A stretch of 64,000 nt of DNA, from assembly GCA_008921705.1 (NCBI GenBank), contig VFFE01007034.1, forward strand, positions 753,250-817,249, in the 5' to 3' direction. A program made the translations under genes and the position numbers. Positions within the stretch are counted from its first letter, which is position 1, and the number at the start of each line of letters is the position of its first letter. Of the stretch, positions 1 through 10,469 are shown piece after piece. The notes under the pieces were generated by a model. That model saw only the letters and a list, made by a program, of their open reading frames with translations, searched no databases and was not told where the DNA came from. This DNA comes from Burhinus oedicnemus (taxonomy: Eukaryota; Chordata; Aves; Charadriiformes; Burhinidae).

Positions 1-1
<1 letters not shown>

Positions 2-39
<38 letters not shown>
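2..39. repeat. Poly-T homopolymer at window start
   Basis: This is an uninterrupted run of 38 T after the first base, directly abutting GC-rich sequence. A homopolymer at the edge of a CpG-rich block could be a retroposon tail on the minus strand, or a collapsed or mis-assembled spot next to a gap. The sequence alone does not say which. Confidence 0.9.
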
Positions 40-400
40 CCCTCTGGCTTGGGTGGCGGTGCGGGTGGGGAGGGAGGTGGTCGGGTCCCCCGGGCCGGCA
101 GCGCCGGGGTCGGTGGCGGTAGCTGCCCGGGAGGGGGGTTGGAGCCTCCGGCAGCGGCTCCGCAGCGGAGCGGCTCTGGGTTACCTGCCCCAGGTGCTCC
201 CTGGGGGTGTCCAAGCGATAGGCGAGAGGGCGTTCGGGGCAGGGAAAGGGCGCGTTTCAGCGCTTGGCACTTACAAAGCTTTTGGGAAAGAGATGTTAAA
301 GCTGAGGGTCTCCCGAGGGGAGCAGCAGTGCAGCTGGGTGTTTGTCCAGGGTGCGCTGCTGCCCCCGAAGTTTTCTGCGCCCTGGGAGGGTCCTAGTAGG
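40..400. promoter_or_regulatory. CpG-rich block, probable 5' part of the PTHLH locus
   Basis: The stretch is rich in G+C and in CpG dinucleotides (for example CCCGGGCCGGCAGCGCCGGG and CGGCTCCGCAGCGGAGCGG), in sharp contrast to the AT-leaning DNA that follows. Overlapping open frames exist, but neither resembles a known protein, nor the PTHrP signal/propeptide that the upstream exon should encode. Because the next PTHLH coding exon begins at 5553, the most likely explanation is a CpG island around the prepro exon and proximal promoter that extends into the first coding intron. Island status is seen directly; promoter function is inferred. Confidence 0.55.
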
Positions 401-3400
401 GAGCATCCCGTCTTACCAAACTGCTATATGTTACACTAAGTACCATACACTTCTTCAGCGCTGGCATGGAGCCAATATTGATAAGGGTAGGGGAAACACA
501 CGGTAGTGAGAGCTACCACGAAACCGAAGTACTGAACAATTTCTTTGGATTTCTGCCACTTCAGAAAAAAAAAAAAATCCAAAGGGAGTGCAGTATCTGA
601 CTTGGAGGCAGAAGCATATTTTTTGATAAATGATAATGTAACTTAAGAGAGTCTGTTCAGGAAATGACCTTTTTGCTCCTTCCAAAATAATCAACATGGT
701 TTATACCAATACTCTTATGCAAAGTGCAAAAGGGAAGCCACTGGGCTGTTGTAGGAGCAGCTGTCTTACACATACAACTCTCTGGCTTTCACTGGACTTG
801 CATCAGATTTTCTAAGGAAGAAACACTTTAGTCACACTGTGGAGGGCTACATTGTTACTAAGTTCAAAAGGAAGTCAGGTTGGAGAAAGAGGACTGGAAA
901 ATCCAATCACAACTTACAGGGAAACATGACACAGCAAGCTGAATTTCAGATGGGTTTCCTTGTAACTGTTTTATTGCATACTTAAGGACAAGATCTCCAA
1001 ATAGCACTTCCTCTGCCATTTAAGCAACAAAAAAAAATCCCCCAGGTGAAGTGACTTTAGACACACCTAAACCTTGGCACCAGGCAGACAGCTATTACAA
1101 ATCTCCTACAGCAAATTGTGTAGAACATGTTATTGCTGATAATTCCTCGCAGTCCATTAACGCTTAGCTGTTTTGTACTCCTGCAAACTATTGTTGAGCT
1201 ATTTCTTTCATTTGAGACTATTTTCTTCTCTTGGGGTACAGAGGAACCACACTTCGGTTTCAGAAATAAAAAACGAAAACGATTGAAGTACAGTCAAATG
1301 CTCTATTTCCTTGCCTAGGAAACTCTGAACTGGACCTAAGCCAAATTTGTTTTTAAAAAAGTTAGATTTTCTAAGAAATACTCTTTCTCTTTTTGAAGCT
1401 AGCGCTGTTCTAACACTTGTTTTTAAAGGTCAGGATTAGAGGTCTTCCCAACATCCCCATTCCGTCCTGACAGGGGTGAAAAAAAGTGGAAGCTAAACAG
1501 TCAAAATGCATTTCTCAGCTCCCTCTTTGCTATGGCATGTAAAACACACAGAAGAAACCAGTTAGCTGTCAGTTAGTGGCATTCACGTAGTTTTGTTTGT
1601 GGGTACAGCACAAACACAGACACCGCACTCAAACATGTGTCCTGTTTTAATATCACCACAAACCATTCCTAGAGTTAATGGTTAATAACTCACTTAAGCC
1701 TAGAGATTTTTTTTTTCAGTCAAAGGCTTAAACCAGTAACGGATGAAAATACTGAAGCACGTTATTATAGCCATGCAAAAATAATCAAAATTACATAGGC
1801 CTGGTTCTACAGGCTTTACTGAGGCAAATCTCCCATGGAAAGCAATAGCAAATTGTCCCAAGAAAAGAATGCCAGGCATATTATTTGTTATAGAAATCCT
1901 TTAGCTGCTGAAGAACTTCTGAGAAACGCAGTAGTGTCTCAAAGTGCAATTAGATATTTTTATCAGCGTGCCCAGACACTGCAGCATCATGTCCCCAGAT
2001 CTGTTCAAAATATTTTTCCTAACCCTGAGATAGGTTGAGCAGCTTTCACTCCCTTTGGAGCCAGTGGCAAGGGCACTCAGTCTTGCAAAACCCAGACAGA
2101 GAGCTGACTGAATCCTTTCCAGTTATTTTGCTGAACTTATGATCAGCCCCAATGTGAATAGTCAAGGATAATAATGGTTAAATAAGAGCAACTCTGAGAC
2201 AGAGAGTTGTTGCTTGAAGAATGTTGCCTCTCAGTAACACTAGATAGCCAGTGAAAAAAATGAAGAAGGTATGTGACTGAAAAGAACGGCTTACCTGGAA
2301 GTACACGAAGTCAGAATTGTCACAAGTCATGGATTATCTACTGTTTTCCCCATAATGAGACTTCAAGTCCCATATGTGTACAGTGTGCTTGGATACAGTA
2401 ATTAGTTTGGACACTCCAGTCAAATACAAACCATCAACATCCTTCTCTCAAAAGTGCCTATGACATGTAAGCTTAGCGTTTACTGTGCCTGGTTTGGAGT
2501 CAGACTCTTTTTCCTTGAATGAGAGGCGCATTTTATAGAAGGATGGAAGGGACCTCTAGTGGGTCATCTTAACCCTAACAGCCTAATATTTTTTTACATA
2601 CCGTACCCAATATGTGAATGCAATCATTCCAGTTTCCATTGCCTTCCTGCTCTGTGTGTGTGGGTGAGATATTGTTGATATCTCCATTATGAAGCACTTC
2701 TTACATCAGCCTTCTTAGGCAAGTATTTTTCCCTGATTTACAAACACAAGAGTTGTTTGAATAACTGAGGCAGAAGGAGGCAGAAGGTCAAAGAGATATG
2801 TATCTACCACATCTTCTTTGTTTTAAGAAGATTTTTGATCTAGAGCATACAAAGGAAATTGGTAGGCAAAATGTAATCCTGAAGTCTGGCTGAGTAATAG
2901 AAGTCATGTGAAATGTAACACTACGTAATGTTATACAATCATCTGGAATAGCAGAATGTTATTTGGGGCCAGACTTGATGCTAAATGTCATACAGACATT
3001 TAAACAGAAACCCACCCTCTTTGGCACACTAACCCCTCACACGTCAATCCCTGCATTATTTTGGAAATGCATACTCACACAAGATGTAGATCTTGTAATG
3101 CTCTTTGACTGCCTTGTGTGTACTGGAACCAAATCTTTAGGTTTCAGCTCTGTAAAATGGAATAGCTTTTCAATCAAGAGGACTTTAATAACAGGCTTTA
3201 GAGATTCAAGATTTTGTCACAGTGGGTAAATTGACCAAATACACATTACAGGATTAAGGCAGCTTTAGGTTGTCTGCGATAAAAGGAATTATCCTTGGTA
3301 GTTTACAAGAGGCAGTAGGAAAGCTTTGCTCATCACATATGAGACAGACTGTTTTAGACTCAGTAAAGCACTAAGATTTTGTATGCTTTTTATAAACTAG

Positions 3401-5552
3401 AAGAGTGAAAGGAGAACTGCATTTCCCGTGCAAATATCCTGGGAAAATAGATTACTGAAGCTAGGAGCGCAATGTGAGCCACAACGGACAGCTTGACAAG
3501 CGGCACAGAAGTATGCCACTCAGAGGAGTCCAAGGTGCTAGTTTTATTAGCATACTTGCAAATCAGACTGACCTTAACGAGAAGGTTGTTAGAGATGGCT
3601 ATTGCAGAGCTTCAGGGAGTGCACCGGTCAAAAAAATTTTCCTAGGGGAGATCTTGCATTAATGGTCACAGCTGCACTGAACAGAATGAAACAGTATGGG
3701 TTCAGCACAGTATTATCACATTGCATTTTTGCTTAGGCACATTGAGTTGAAGGGCATAAAATACTTGCCCTGAAGTCTGAAGTCATCCAAAATTGATTTT
3801 GGGACGCTTAAAACTTGGACAATGTTTGGTGAAATGTGTGCTCACAAACCTGAGTATAGCTAGGCCTGGTTTTGAGCAAGTATCCTCACTGTATCACTTC
3901 ATGCAAAAACAACGGTCATCTTGCAGTCTCGTTGTGGAATGGAGGAAAGCTGCTGTTTGAATTTTATACTGAGTTATAGAGATGTAGTATCACTTGAACC
4001 GAATACTCTACAATGACAAAAAGTGAAGGGGATGCCTTAAACCAATGCTACTTAAGTTGCCAATTTCAAATAGCTCTACTGTTGATCCCATCACAAATCT
4101 AAAGTGTTTGGCTGAGGGGACTGAGAAAGATAAATTACAGAACGCTCCCAATCATTTAGCATACTATCTTTGTCCACCACATTTTGAAACCTGGTAATGT
4201 AGCAGGATAATTAGGGCTGGGTCGGAAGGAAGGAATATTCACTCACAGTTATGTGTCTTCTCCCGTTTCACCCACATGAGAAACAACTTCTTATCCAGCT
4301 AACTGACCAAATGATTATACGACAGGCAAGGCAGTGAATTCATTTTCTTTGGCCAGTAGGAATCCAGTCACATGCAGTACCCTGATCAAGATGAGAGGAT
4401 ACATAGCCAATCTCAGCACACTGAAGTAGGGCAATTGGAAGGATAAACTGTATTATAGCATTCATGGGAACATAGCTAAAATCCCAGCTTGCGTTTTCTG
4501 TGGTTCACAGTGCAGCTGTGCATCTATCCTACATCAAGGAAAAAGCATGTATTTTCTCACGGTTATTTATTACCCAGGTGCCACTTGTATCTTCTTTCCT
4601 CAGAGGCTTCATACCTTCTTTGCCAGTACAACATCTCTAAAAGACAGATAGCTAACCATCTCCCAGTTCCTCGAAAACAAGACAGAGATTAGTGAACCAA
4701 AAGGTCACGAACTCTGGAAAAGTACCAGAGACCCACTCAAACAAACCAGGATGCTCTTTAAGAAGATCCAGTGAAGAGGGCTAGCAGATGAGGCATTTGG
4801 CCCCAGAAGTTCATGCTTAAAGGAATACTAGAAAGGCATCTAAAACCATAATTAGACACAAGTGGCCAAGCAGTAAAATCGGCAGGAGTGGCTGAGGCTC
4901 ATCTCTGCTGATGCTCAGGCTGCTGCCTCTCTAGATAGCTCATTATGGACTGAAGTGCCTACATTTTAGGCACCCAGATTTGAACATTTTTCCATTACAC
5001 TCCTACAAATGCACTCATTTAAATTTAGAAATGAAATGCACTTTTATGTATTTGTTTGTGTTTTTGAAGTACATGACTGAGCAGAAGAAAATTATTAGAA
5101 CGATGCTGTATAAACACTGCTTCCGGCTTCAGTACAAGTACTTGTTATTCCTTCTCTTGCTTGACTGCAGTGCTCCACTATCTGACCCTTTAGTTTTCCT
5201 ATCTCTGACAACTGCCTTCCTGCTTTTACTGCCTGAAGTGTGATATATTAAGAGTTGTAATGCTTTCCTAGAACAGAGCAGTGACTAATCCAACTCCAGG
5301 TCCAGTGGTGTGTGATCGGTCAGCTGAGAATTATTACCCGCTTAGGTCTTTCCCTTCTCTGTAGGGTGCAGCTACTCTGAGAAGCAGGGCTTGCTCCAGC
5401 AGTCTGACTTAACTGGATGTCTCCAAGCCTGAGAGCTGGTACATAGTCACTGCAGCTGCCACTGCCAGAGGAGGCAGGAGCTCTGCCAAGTACTGAGCAA
5501 TAATCAAATCCTAAATGCTTTTTTCCCTCCCTCCTCTCTTCTCTTCCTTTAG
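400..5552 (+). other. PTHLH: PTHLH intron (prepro exon to main coding exon), partial
   Basis: This is non-coding sequence leading to the acceptor of the main PTHLH exon. It ends in a long pyrimidine tract (about 5519-5550) followed by AG at 5551-5552. I looked for an exon encoding the prepro segment, which should end in a Ser-Arg-Arg-Leu type sequence with a donor splitting the Leu codon, and found none, so that exon should lie left of the window. The intron holds a short antisense CR1-like remnant near 2.55 kb. A degraded SINE-like patch near 2.7-2.8 kb is too weak to call. Confidence 0.7.
2536..2572 (-). mobile_element. CR1 3'-end remnant, antisense
   Basis: The sequence around ATGGAAGGGACCTCTAGTGG followed by GTCATCTT resembles the reverse complement of the conserved CR1 3' end (usually GGAAGGGACCTYTRRAGRTCAT). 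Only about 35 bases are recognisable and the octamer tail is absent, so this is an old, decayed fragment. Confidence 0.45.
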
Positions 5553-5979
5553 CAAACGGGCTGTATCAGAGCACCAGCTATTGCATGACAAGGGCAAGTC
5601 AATCCAAGACTTACGAAGAAGAATATTCCTTCAAAATTTAATTGAAGGTGTCAACACTGCAGAAATCCGTGCAACTTCAGAGGTTTCACCTAACCCTAAG
5701 CCTGCTACCAACACGAAGAACTACCCTGTCCGATTTGGTAGCGAAGATGAGGGCAGATACCTAACTCAGGAGACAAACAAATCACAGACCTACAAGGAGC
5801 AGCCCCTGAAGGTGTCGGGGAAGAAAAAGAAAGCAAAGCCTGGAAAACGTAAGGAACAAGAGAAGAAAAAGAGGCGAGCCCGCTCGACTTGGCTAAATTC
5901 TGGCATGTATGGAAGTGGCATGACCCAGAGCCCACTCTTGGACAGCTCTGTTACTACACATAATCACATTTTAAGGTAA
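5553..5979 (+). CDS. PTHLH: Parathyroid hormone-related protein, main coding exon
   Basis: This exon encodes the last propeptide residues Lys-Arg (the convertase cleavage site) and then a mature hormone starting Ala-Val-Ser-Glu-His at 5560. It runs 139 residues to TAA at 5977-5979. PTHrP is a secreted paracrine hormone acting through PTH1R in cartilage growth, smooth muscle, placental or oviduct calcium transport and bone. Residues 1-34 are the receptor-activating region: 1-13 match mammalian PTHrP and PTH-like helix residues follow. The mid-region is residues 38-94. A lysine/arginine-rich nuclear and nucleolar localisation segment lies at 87-107, and an osteostatin-like pentapeptide ARSTW at 107-111. 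The exon starts after a pyrimidine tract and AG at 5551-5552. Its first base C completes a split Leu codon, the same phase as in mammals. No cysteine occurs in the mature chain. The last 28 residues diverge most from mammals. The prepro exon is outside the window, so the entry is 5'-partial. Confidence 0.97.
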
Positions 5980-5981
5980 TA
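5974..5981 (+). promoter_or_regulatory. PTHLH: Splice donor overlapping the 139-form stop codon
   Basis: The bases read AG|GTAATA. The AGG of Arg139 and the TAA stop (5977-5979) together form the donor, with cleavage after 5975. If the donor is not used, translation stops after residue 139. If it is used, the split Arg codon is completed by the first base of the exon at 9968. The two outcomes are mutually exclusive uses of the same bases. Mammalian PTHLH makes 139- and 141-residue forms by 3' alternative splicing, so this is the avian counterpart. Confidence 0.85.
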
Positions 5982-6037
5982 CTGCTGCATTGTTTTGGGG
6001 GGCATACCATATATTTACTGAAATTGTTATCCTTTGG

Positions 6038-6061
6038 TGTGTGAGGCCAAGGCCTCACACA
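6038..6061. repeat. Near-perfect palindrome, hairpin-forming
   Basis: TGTGTGAGGCC (6038-6048) is followed by AA and then its exact reverse complement GGCCTCACACA (6051-6061). In RNA this gives an 11-base-pair stem. The two-base loop would force the terminal pairs open. It lies about 60 bases after the PTHLH 139-form stop and donor, so it would be in the 3'UTR of the unspliced form or just inside the intron of the spliced one. Confidence 0.85.
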
Positions 6062-8820
6062 AGCCTGGAGTAATAGCACACCTTTATGCTCATAACTGGG
6101 CAGTGGCTTTCCAAGCAGTGCACAGTCTCAAGGTGCTTTCTGGAGGTAAGTGCCCTTCCCACTTTGCACTGGTGACAAAGTCTTTCTTTCCTATGACAAA
6201 CAATTCATGTAAACCGCTTATGGACAAAGTGAGCTTCCTGAAGCTGAGTGAGTAGTAAGTAAAGTTATTTCTGCAAAAGTAAAGCACATCATGGCCATTA
6301 AAATTTCCTTTCCTGTTTTAACCGTAGTGTCTCTCACTTCAGATCTTGGTCCCACACTTGGGCCTCAGCAGACTGAAAGCTTTGAGTTTTATTTAAGGCT
6401 CTGCATCTATAAAATGGCGAAGTTTTCTTTCCTCCCTCTCAACGCCTCCCCTTTCTGGCAACTTTCCTACCCTCACTTTACAGTTTTTCATTTTACTGTT
6501 TAACCTTAGGGGAGAACACGGAAAATTTCTCTCTTAGTAATATCTGCAAACAATGCAGACCAGCCTTTTGCCATAAAATTTTCCCTGCCACTAGGACTTT
6601 TTAATTCAGCTCCATCTTTTTACCAGCTCGTGAAATAATTACGTTGCTGCTGAAAAATGTTGAGCACAGCTTTTTGAGACAGATGTGCTTCCCTCATGTA
6701 TGACAATGAAGGGTTTTCAGGACAGTGGTGAGCTGGAGACTAGGTGCCCCAAGCGACTCACCCACTTGCAGTCATCCCAGATTGAGTGGAAATCTGCACA
6801 CTTGCAGACAAAGCGAAAGAGTCCACTCCTCAGTTCTCCTTAAATGTTTGCATTTACAACAGCAAAAATCCCACCCTTTTCTCTCCTCCTCCCCTTCACT
6901 TTGGAAGAACAGGGACATAAGAGAAGTGCCACTTGCTCACAGCAAATCCCTTAGAAAGAGATGCCAGCTGTGGGATTTACTAAAATCCAGTCTTGGGTTA
7001 AGCTTTAAAGGCCACAGTTTGCAACATACTCCACTGCCCCAACTTCTGCTGGCATCGACAGGAGTTACTGACATTTAAGGCTAGTGTCCCAGACCATAAA
7101 CCAGTTAGCATGGCTGTAGCAGTTAGTTGTGAAGTACAAGAGGCTGGTTTGTCTCAGCGCCTTAGGAAAGGCATGCTCCGGGACTCTGGTCAGGAGTCGC
7201 CTGATGTTTCAACAGGTGTTAAGGAACTGTGGTGGCCAATAGGCACCTGTCTTTGGCACACAGAAATCTTGAATGCAGGGGAAAAACATCCTAGGGCATT
7301 TTGACTGTTATTTCTTTTTCCTACTACTCCGTCTTTAGTTTTATATCCAATGGGATATGAAAAAGAATGACAGGTACAACCCTGTTGATTTTCCTAGTTC
7401 AGCCTTTCTGTTTCAAGTATGGTTGGACGGCTGAAGGCAGTCTAGCCTTAGTGTGGAGTCCAGACTGCTGAAGGCGATCTCCAGCTTTACCTTACTGATA
7501 TTATTGCCCAAGATGCAGTATTTCTCCAGGGCAAGAAACAGATTCCTGAAGAGGACCTATATTTTAGATAATTGAACATGATTAAACAAAGAGAAGCCAT
7601 AAATAGGAAAACAAAATTTCCTCCTTCACAAGTACAGAGCATAATACGCTGGTTCAGCTCTTAAGAAACTGCTAGTATATGAGCTTGTAGTTATCCCAGC
7701 AGGCTGGCAAAAGATATGATTTCTAAACTTTAAATGAAAGTCCCAACTCCCTGACATGTACTTTAGGGGAAGTCAGGTTCAATGCAGTTGTCTATGTGGC
7801 TGTTGACGCAAGGTGGGCAAGCACATTCTAGATGACCACATCTGAGTGAGGTAGAATCCCCAGCTGTCCTGAGCTGAATCAGGAACTTCTACTTTATCTG
7901 CAGGTGGGGGACAAGGACGGTGTGTGCAGACAGGATTTCAATATGCTACACCAATAGAAGCTGCTTTTGTAGCACCCCTAAGGCTAGCTGCAGCTTAGGA
8001 GAAGCATCATTACTTTACAGTGAAGGAGTGGATATGCAAAACGCAGCAGGGCAAATGTCAAAGAAGTACAAAGATAAACTTTAAGTGTGCTTTTCACTGT
8101 ACCTCTGTGCTTCTTTTCTACTCAGCACACTGAACTAAAATCTTCATGCCAATTCCCTCTGCACAATCTTGATCTCAAAGTTTTGGGTTTAGGTCAGAAA
8201 AAGACTAAAAATAATGTGCTCTCTAGATCTTTCGACTTACTACAGGAAGTATCTCATAAAAGAAGCCAATCTTGCAAAACCTGGGACCAAATCAGAGAAA
8301 GTAGCTTGCAAGCAGTCATTAGTACAGAGCCCATTTTCAAGATGTGGCTTAGCTTAAACTCTAAAACAAAGCCTAAAATCCAAGCCAAACTTAAAAAGTC
8401 ACCCTCTTAAAAATAGGCCTGTGTGGTACAGACACACATATACAGTCACACTGTATGAACTGTGTGCCATTATTATACATATTGTAATATAGCCTGAATA
8501 CACCCTAATATTAGTAGTTAATTATTAAGGAGCTTCATGCTAGCATTTCCATTCCAGGCACTTAAAAATTTTTTTCTTGTGGACATTCCAGCTATGTTCC
8601 CATTCCAATTCAATTAAACTGTTATTACTTTATTTCCTAAGAAACCTTTTAAATGAGTAGACTCCCTAATGTTAAATTTAGTCTCACATTCGATGTGCAC
8701 ATAAAAAAACACTCTTAAACTCTCAAGGATTTGCTTTTTTTGTGTGTCTCACACCCACACACGTCTGCCATGTGGAATGCTACCCACAGCTTCAGCGATC
8801 AGTCCAGCAACAGAACAAAT

Positions 8821-8860
8821 CACACTCCATCCTATAGCTTCACATTCCACCCTATAGCTC
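8821..8860. repeat. 20-bp tandem duplication
   Basis: Two adjacent 20-base units, CACACTCCATCCTATAGCTT and CACATTCCACCCTATAGCTC, differ at three positions. This is a local duplication within the PTHLH intron with no evident function. Confidence 0.8.
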
Positions 8861-9673
8861 TTTCCCAGGGAAACAACATGCATTAGAGAAATGTGCTGTT
8901 CACAGGGACAGAAGAGAAAAAAGCCCAACCCTTTAGCATTTCCTGCAGCACCGCTAAGAAGTAACTTAAAATAATATTGTAGTATAAGAAATAAAGTGTC
9001 AGGTTAGGAGCAGGCTCTGCTTTTGTTCTCGTGCCTTCACAAGGAAGGGAGGAGTGCAGAACTCACACCGGGCTGCCAGCATCCCTTCGAAAACTCCCAA
9101 ATCTTAGGACTGTATACAGCTGACTGTTTCAGCTCTGACTGAATGCAGCAGGAGTCAGAGCTTAACACGACGAGATGCTCATTTTCTTTCAGAACCCAGC
9201 TCTTTGGCTCACAGAGGGAACGTTTCAGGTTTATAGTCTCTCAATTCGTGCAAGCACTTAAAGACACACTATCAAGGGTCTGCTCACTTCAAGACCTGAG
9301 CAGCCTTTACTGCATAAGTACTGCATGTACTCATATACAAGACAGCATAGACATATTTACCTCTACAATGTACAGACCTTTGTCTAACAGGTGGTCTGTC
9401 AGCGGGAAAGATAGCCCAAATAAGCCCCATGAGATTGTTTTAATCAGAAGCCCAGCACCACACCCAAGTGGTTAACACAGCAGAGGCATGATTGCTACAC
9501 TGTTCAATAAGGACTTTCTTTTTCTTATCTTCGAAACAAATTTCTCATTTCTCCAACTGTACTTTTTTTCTTTTTAGCACTTGGTATATTTATTATAGGT
9601 TGATGTAATTTTTCTACCCGTAGCACTTGGTAATCTTCTTGCATAAGGGTCTAAAGAAAACTAAATCCCCTTC

Positions 9674-9712
9674 CTGAGTGTACAATAGAGTTTCTCTGAG
9701 TGTACAATAAAG
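9674..9712. repeat. 22-bp-period tandem duplication
   Basis: CTGAGTGTACAATAGAG at 9674 recurs as CTGAGTGTACAATAAAG at 9696. This is a two-copy local duplication, with a single difference in the shared 17 bases. Confidence 0.8.
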
Positions 9713-9967
9713 TGAATCAATGGCCCTGGTGTCATGACAAACTGCAGGTCTTCATATAGCTAGCTGAGTTGCCTTGAAGGAAATACAGTAGAGGTCTTGA
9801 AAAGATTTCTAAAACCATAGCATTGTTAAACAGGCCCTATTATTGCAAATGTTTACAAGCAATGCACACTCATTACAGTCTGTGACACGCCTGCTATTAA
9901 TTTTGTGCTCATGTATTTGAAGTGAAAATTAATTTTTCTATTTTTTCTGTCCTTTTTTTCTTTGCAG

Positions 9968-9977
9968 GAGGCGCTGA
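9968..9977 (+). CDS. PTHLH: PTHrP 141-form C-terminal codons
   Basis: This is the start of the terminal exon, preceded by a T-rich tract and CAG (9965-9967). Its first G completes the Arg139 codon (AG+G), then AGG CGC TGA adds Arg140 and Arg141 and stops. The length of exactly 141 residues and the phase agree with the mammalian 141-residue isoform, which ends Arg-Arg-His. Here the tail is Arg-Arg-Arg. The agreement of acceptor, phase and final length is the evidence; no transcript is available to confirm it. Confidence 0.88.
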
Positions 9978-10083
9978 CATTTTCAGCAAGAGATTTTTGG
10001 AAGACATATTGCAGTATTCTGTAATAGTGAACATATGGGAAGTATTAAAATATTTATTACTTGTAAATATTGTAAATGCTCAG

Positions 10084-10089
10084 AATAAA
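10084..10089 (+). terminator. PTHLH: Proximal polyadenylation signal of PTHLH
   Basis: A canonical AATAAA lies about 110 bases after the 141-form stop. It is followed within 30 bases by T-rich sequence (CCTTTTTCCCCC) that could serve as downstream element. Its use would remove most of the AU-rich elements and give a more stable message. Confidence 0.55.
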
Positions 10090-10434
10090 ACCTTTTTCCC
10101 CCATTGCTCTCTGAAACTGCACATTTGGTTATTGTGAATTTGCCTTTTTTTTTTTTTTCCCCGCTAAGGCTAAGACAATTATTATTGTCACATTTACCAT
10201 AATTTATTTTGTTGACTGGTGTATTTATTTTGTGAACGTATCTTGGTGCTGCTGACTTTCTATATTTTTTGTAACATAATGCACTTTAGATATACATATC
10301 AAGTACATTGATAACTGACGTAAAATATTCCTCTTTTGTGGTTGACTTCAATGAATGCCTACATACAACTGTTCAAACTGATTTTCCTTTGTGCATGTAT
10401 AATAGCAGTATTTTAAAATTTGTAAAGAATGTCT

Positions 10435-10440
10435 AATAAA
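10435..10440 (+). terminator. PTHLH: Distal polyadenylation signal of PTHLH
   Basis: A canonical AATAAA is followed about 35 bases later by a GT-rich element (ATGTGTCCTTT). Cleavage is expected near 10455-10465. This would be the end of the full AU-rich 3'UTR. Confidence 0.65.
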
Positions 10441-10469
10441 ATATAATCTAATTAAATCATGACTCAGAA

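Larger units (their letters stand above)
5980..9967 (+). other. PTHLH: Alternative 3'UTR of the 139 form / PTHLH intron of the 141 form
   Basis: When the donor at 5976 is skipped, this sequence begins the 3'UTR of the short form; when it is used, it is an intron. An ATTAAA at 6297-6302 is a possible polyadenylation hexamer for the unspliced form, but it is not a strong call. The region contains a near-perfect 24-base palindrome at 6038-6061 and small local tandem duplications at 8821-8860 and 9674-9712. It ends with a T-rich tract and CAG acceptor at 9965-9967. I found no exon matching the human 173-residue isoform tail. Confidence 0.6.
9978..10460 (+). other. PTHLH: PTHLH 3'UTR, AU-rich
   Basis: The sequence after the 141-form stop is strongly AT-rich. 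It contains ATTTA pentamers near 10052, 10192, 10202 and 10223, including TATTTATTA and GTATTTATTTT contexts. Such AU-rich elements mark short-lived mRNAs, and PTHrP mRNA is known to be unstable. A poly-T run sits at 10147-10158. The 3' end is set by the AATAAA signals listed separately; the right boundary is approximate. Confidence 0.75.

Noticed and set aside
53..439. Overlapping 115- and 128-codon frames in the CpG-rich block
   Set aside because: Two frames are open over the same bases because GC-rich sequence has few stops. Neither resembles the PTHrP prepro segment or any known protein.
5705..5935. 76-codon minus-strand frame opposite the PTHLH exon
   Set aside because: It is antisense to a confident coding exon and is a shadow of its codon pattern.
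6034..6255. 73-codon plus frame just after the PTHLH exon as a 173-residue-type isoform exon
   Set aside because: No acceptor with matching phase precedes it, and the translation does not resemble the mammalian long-isoform tail. A GGAGGTAAGT donor-like site at about 6142 is not enough.
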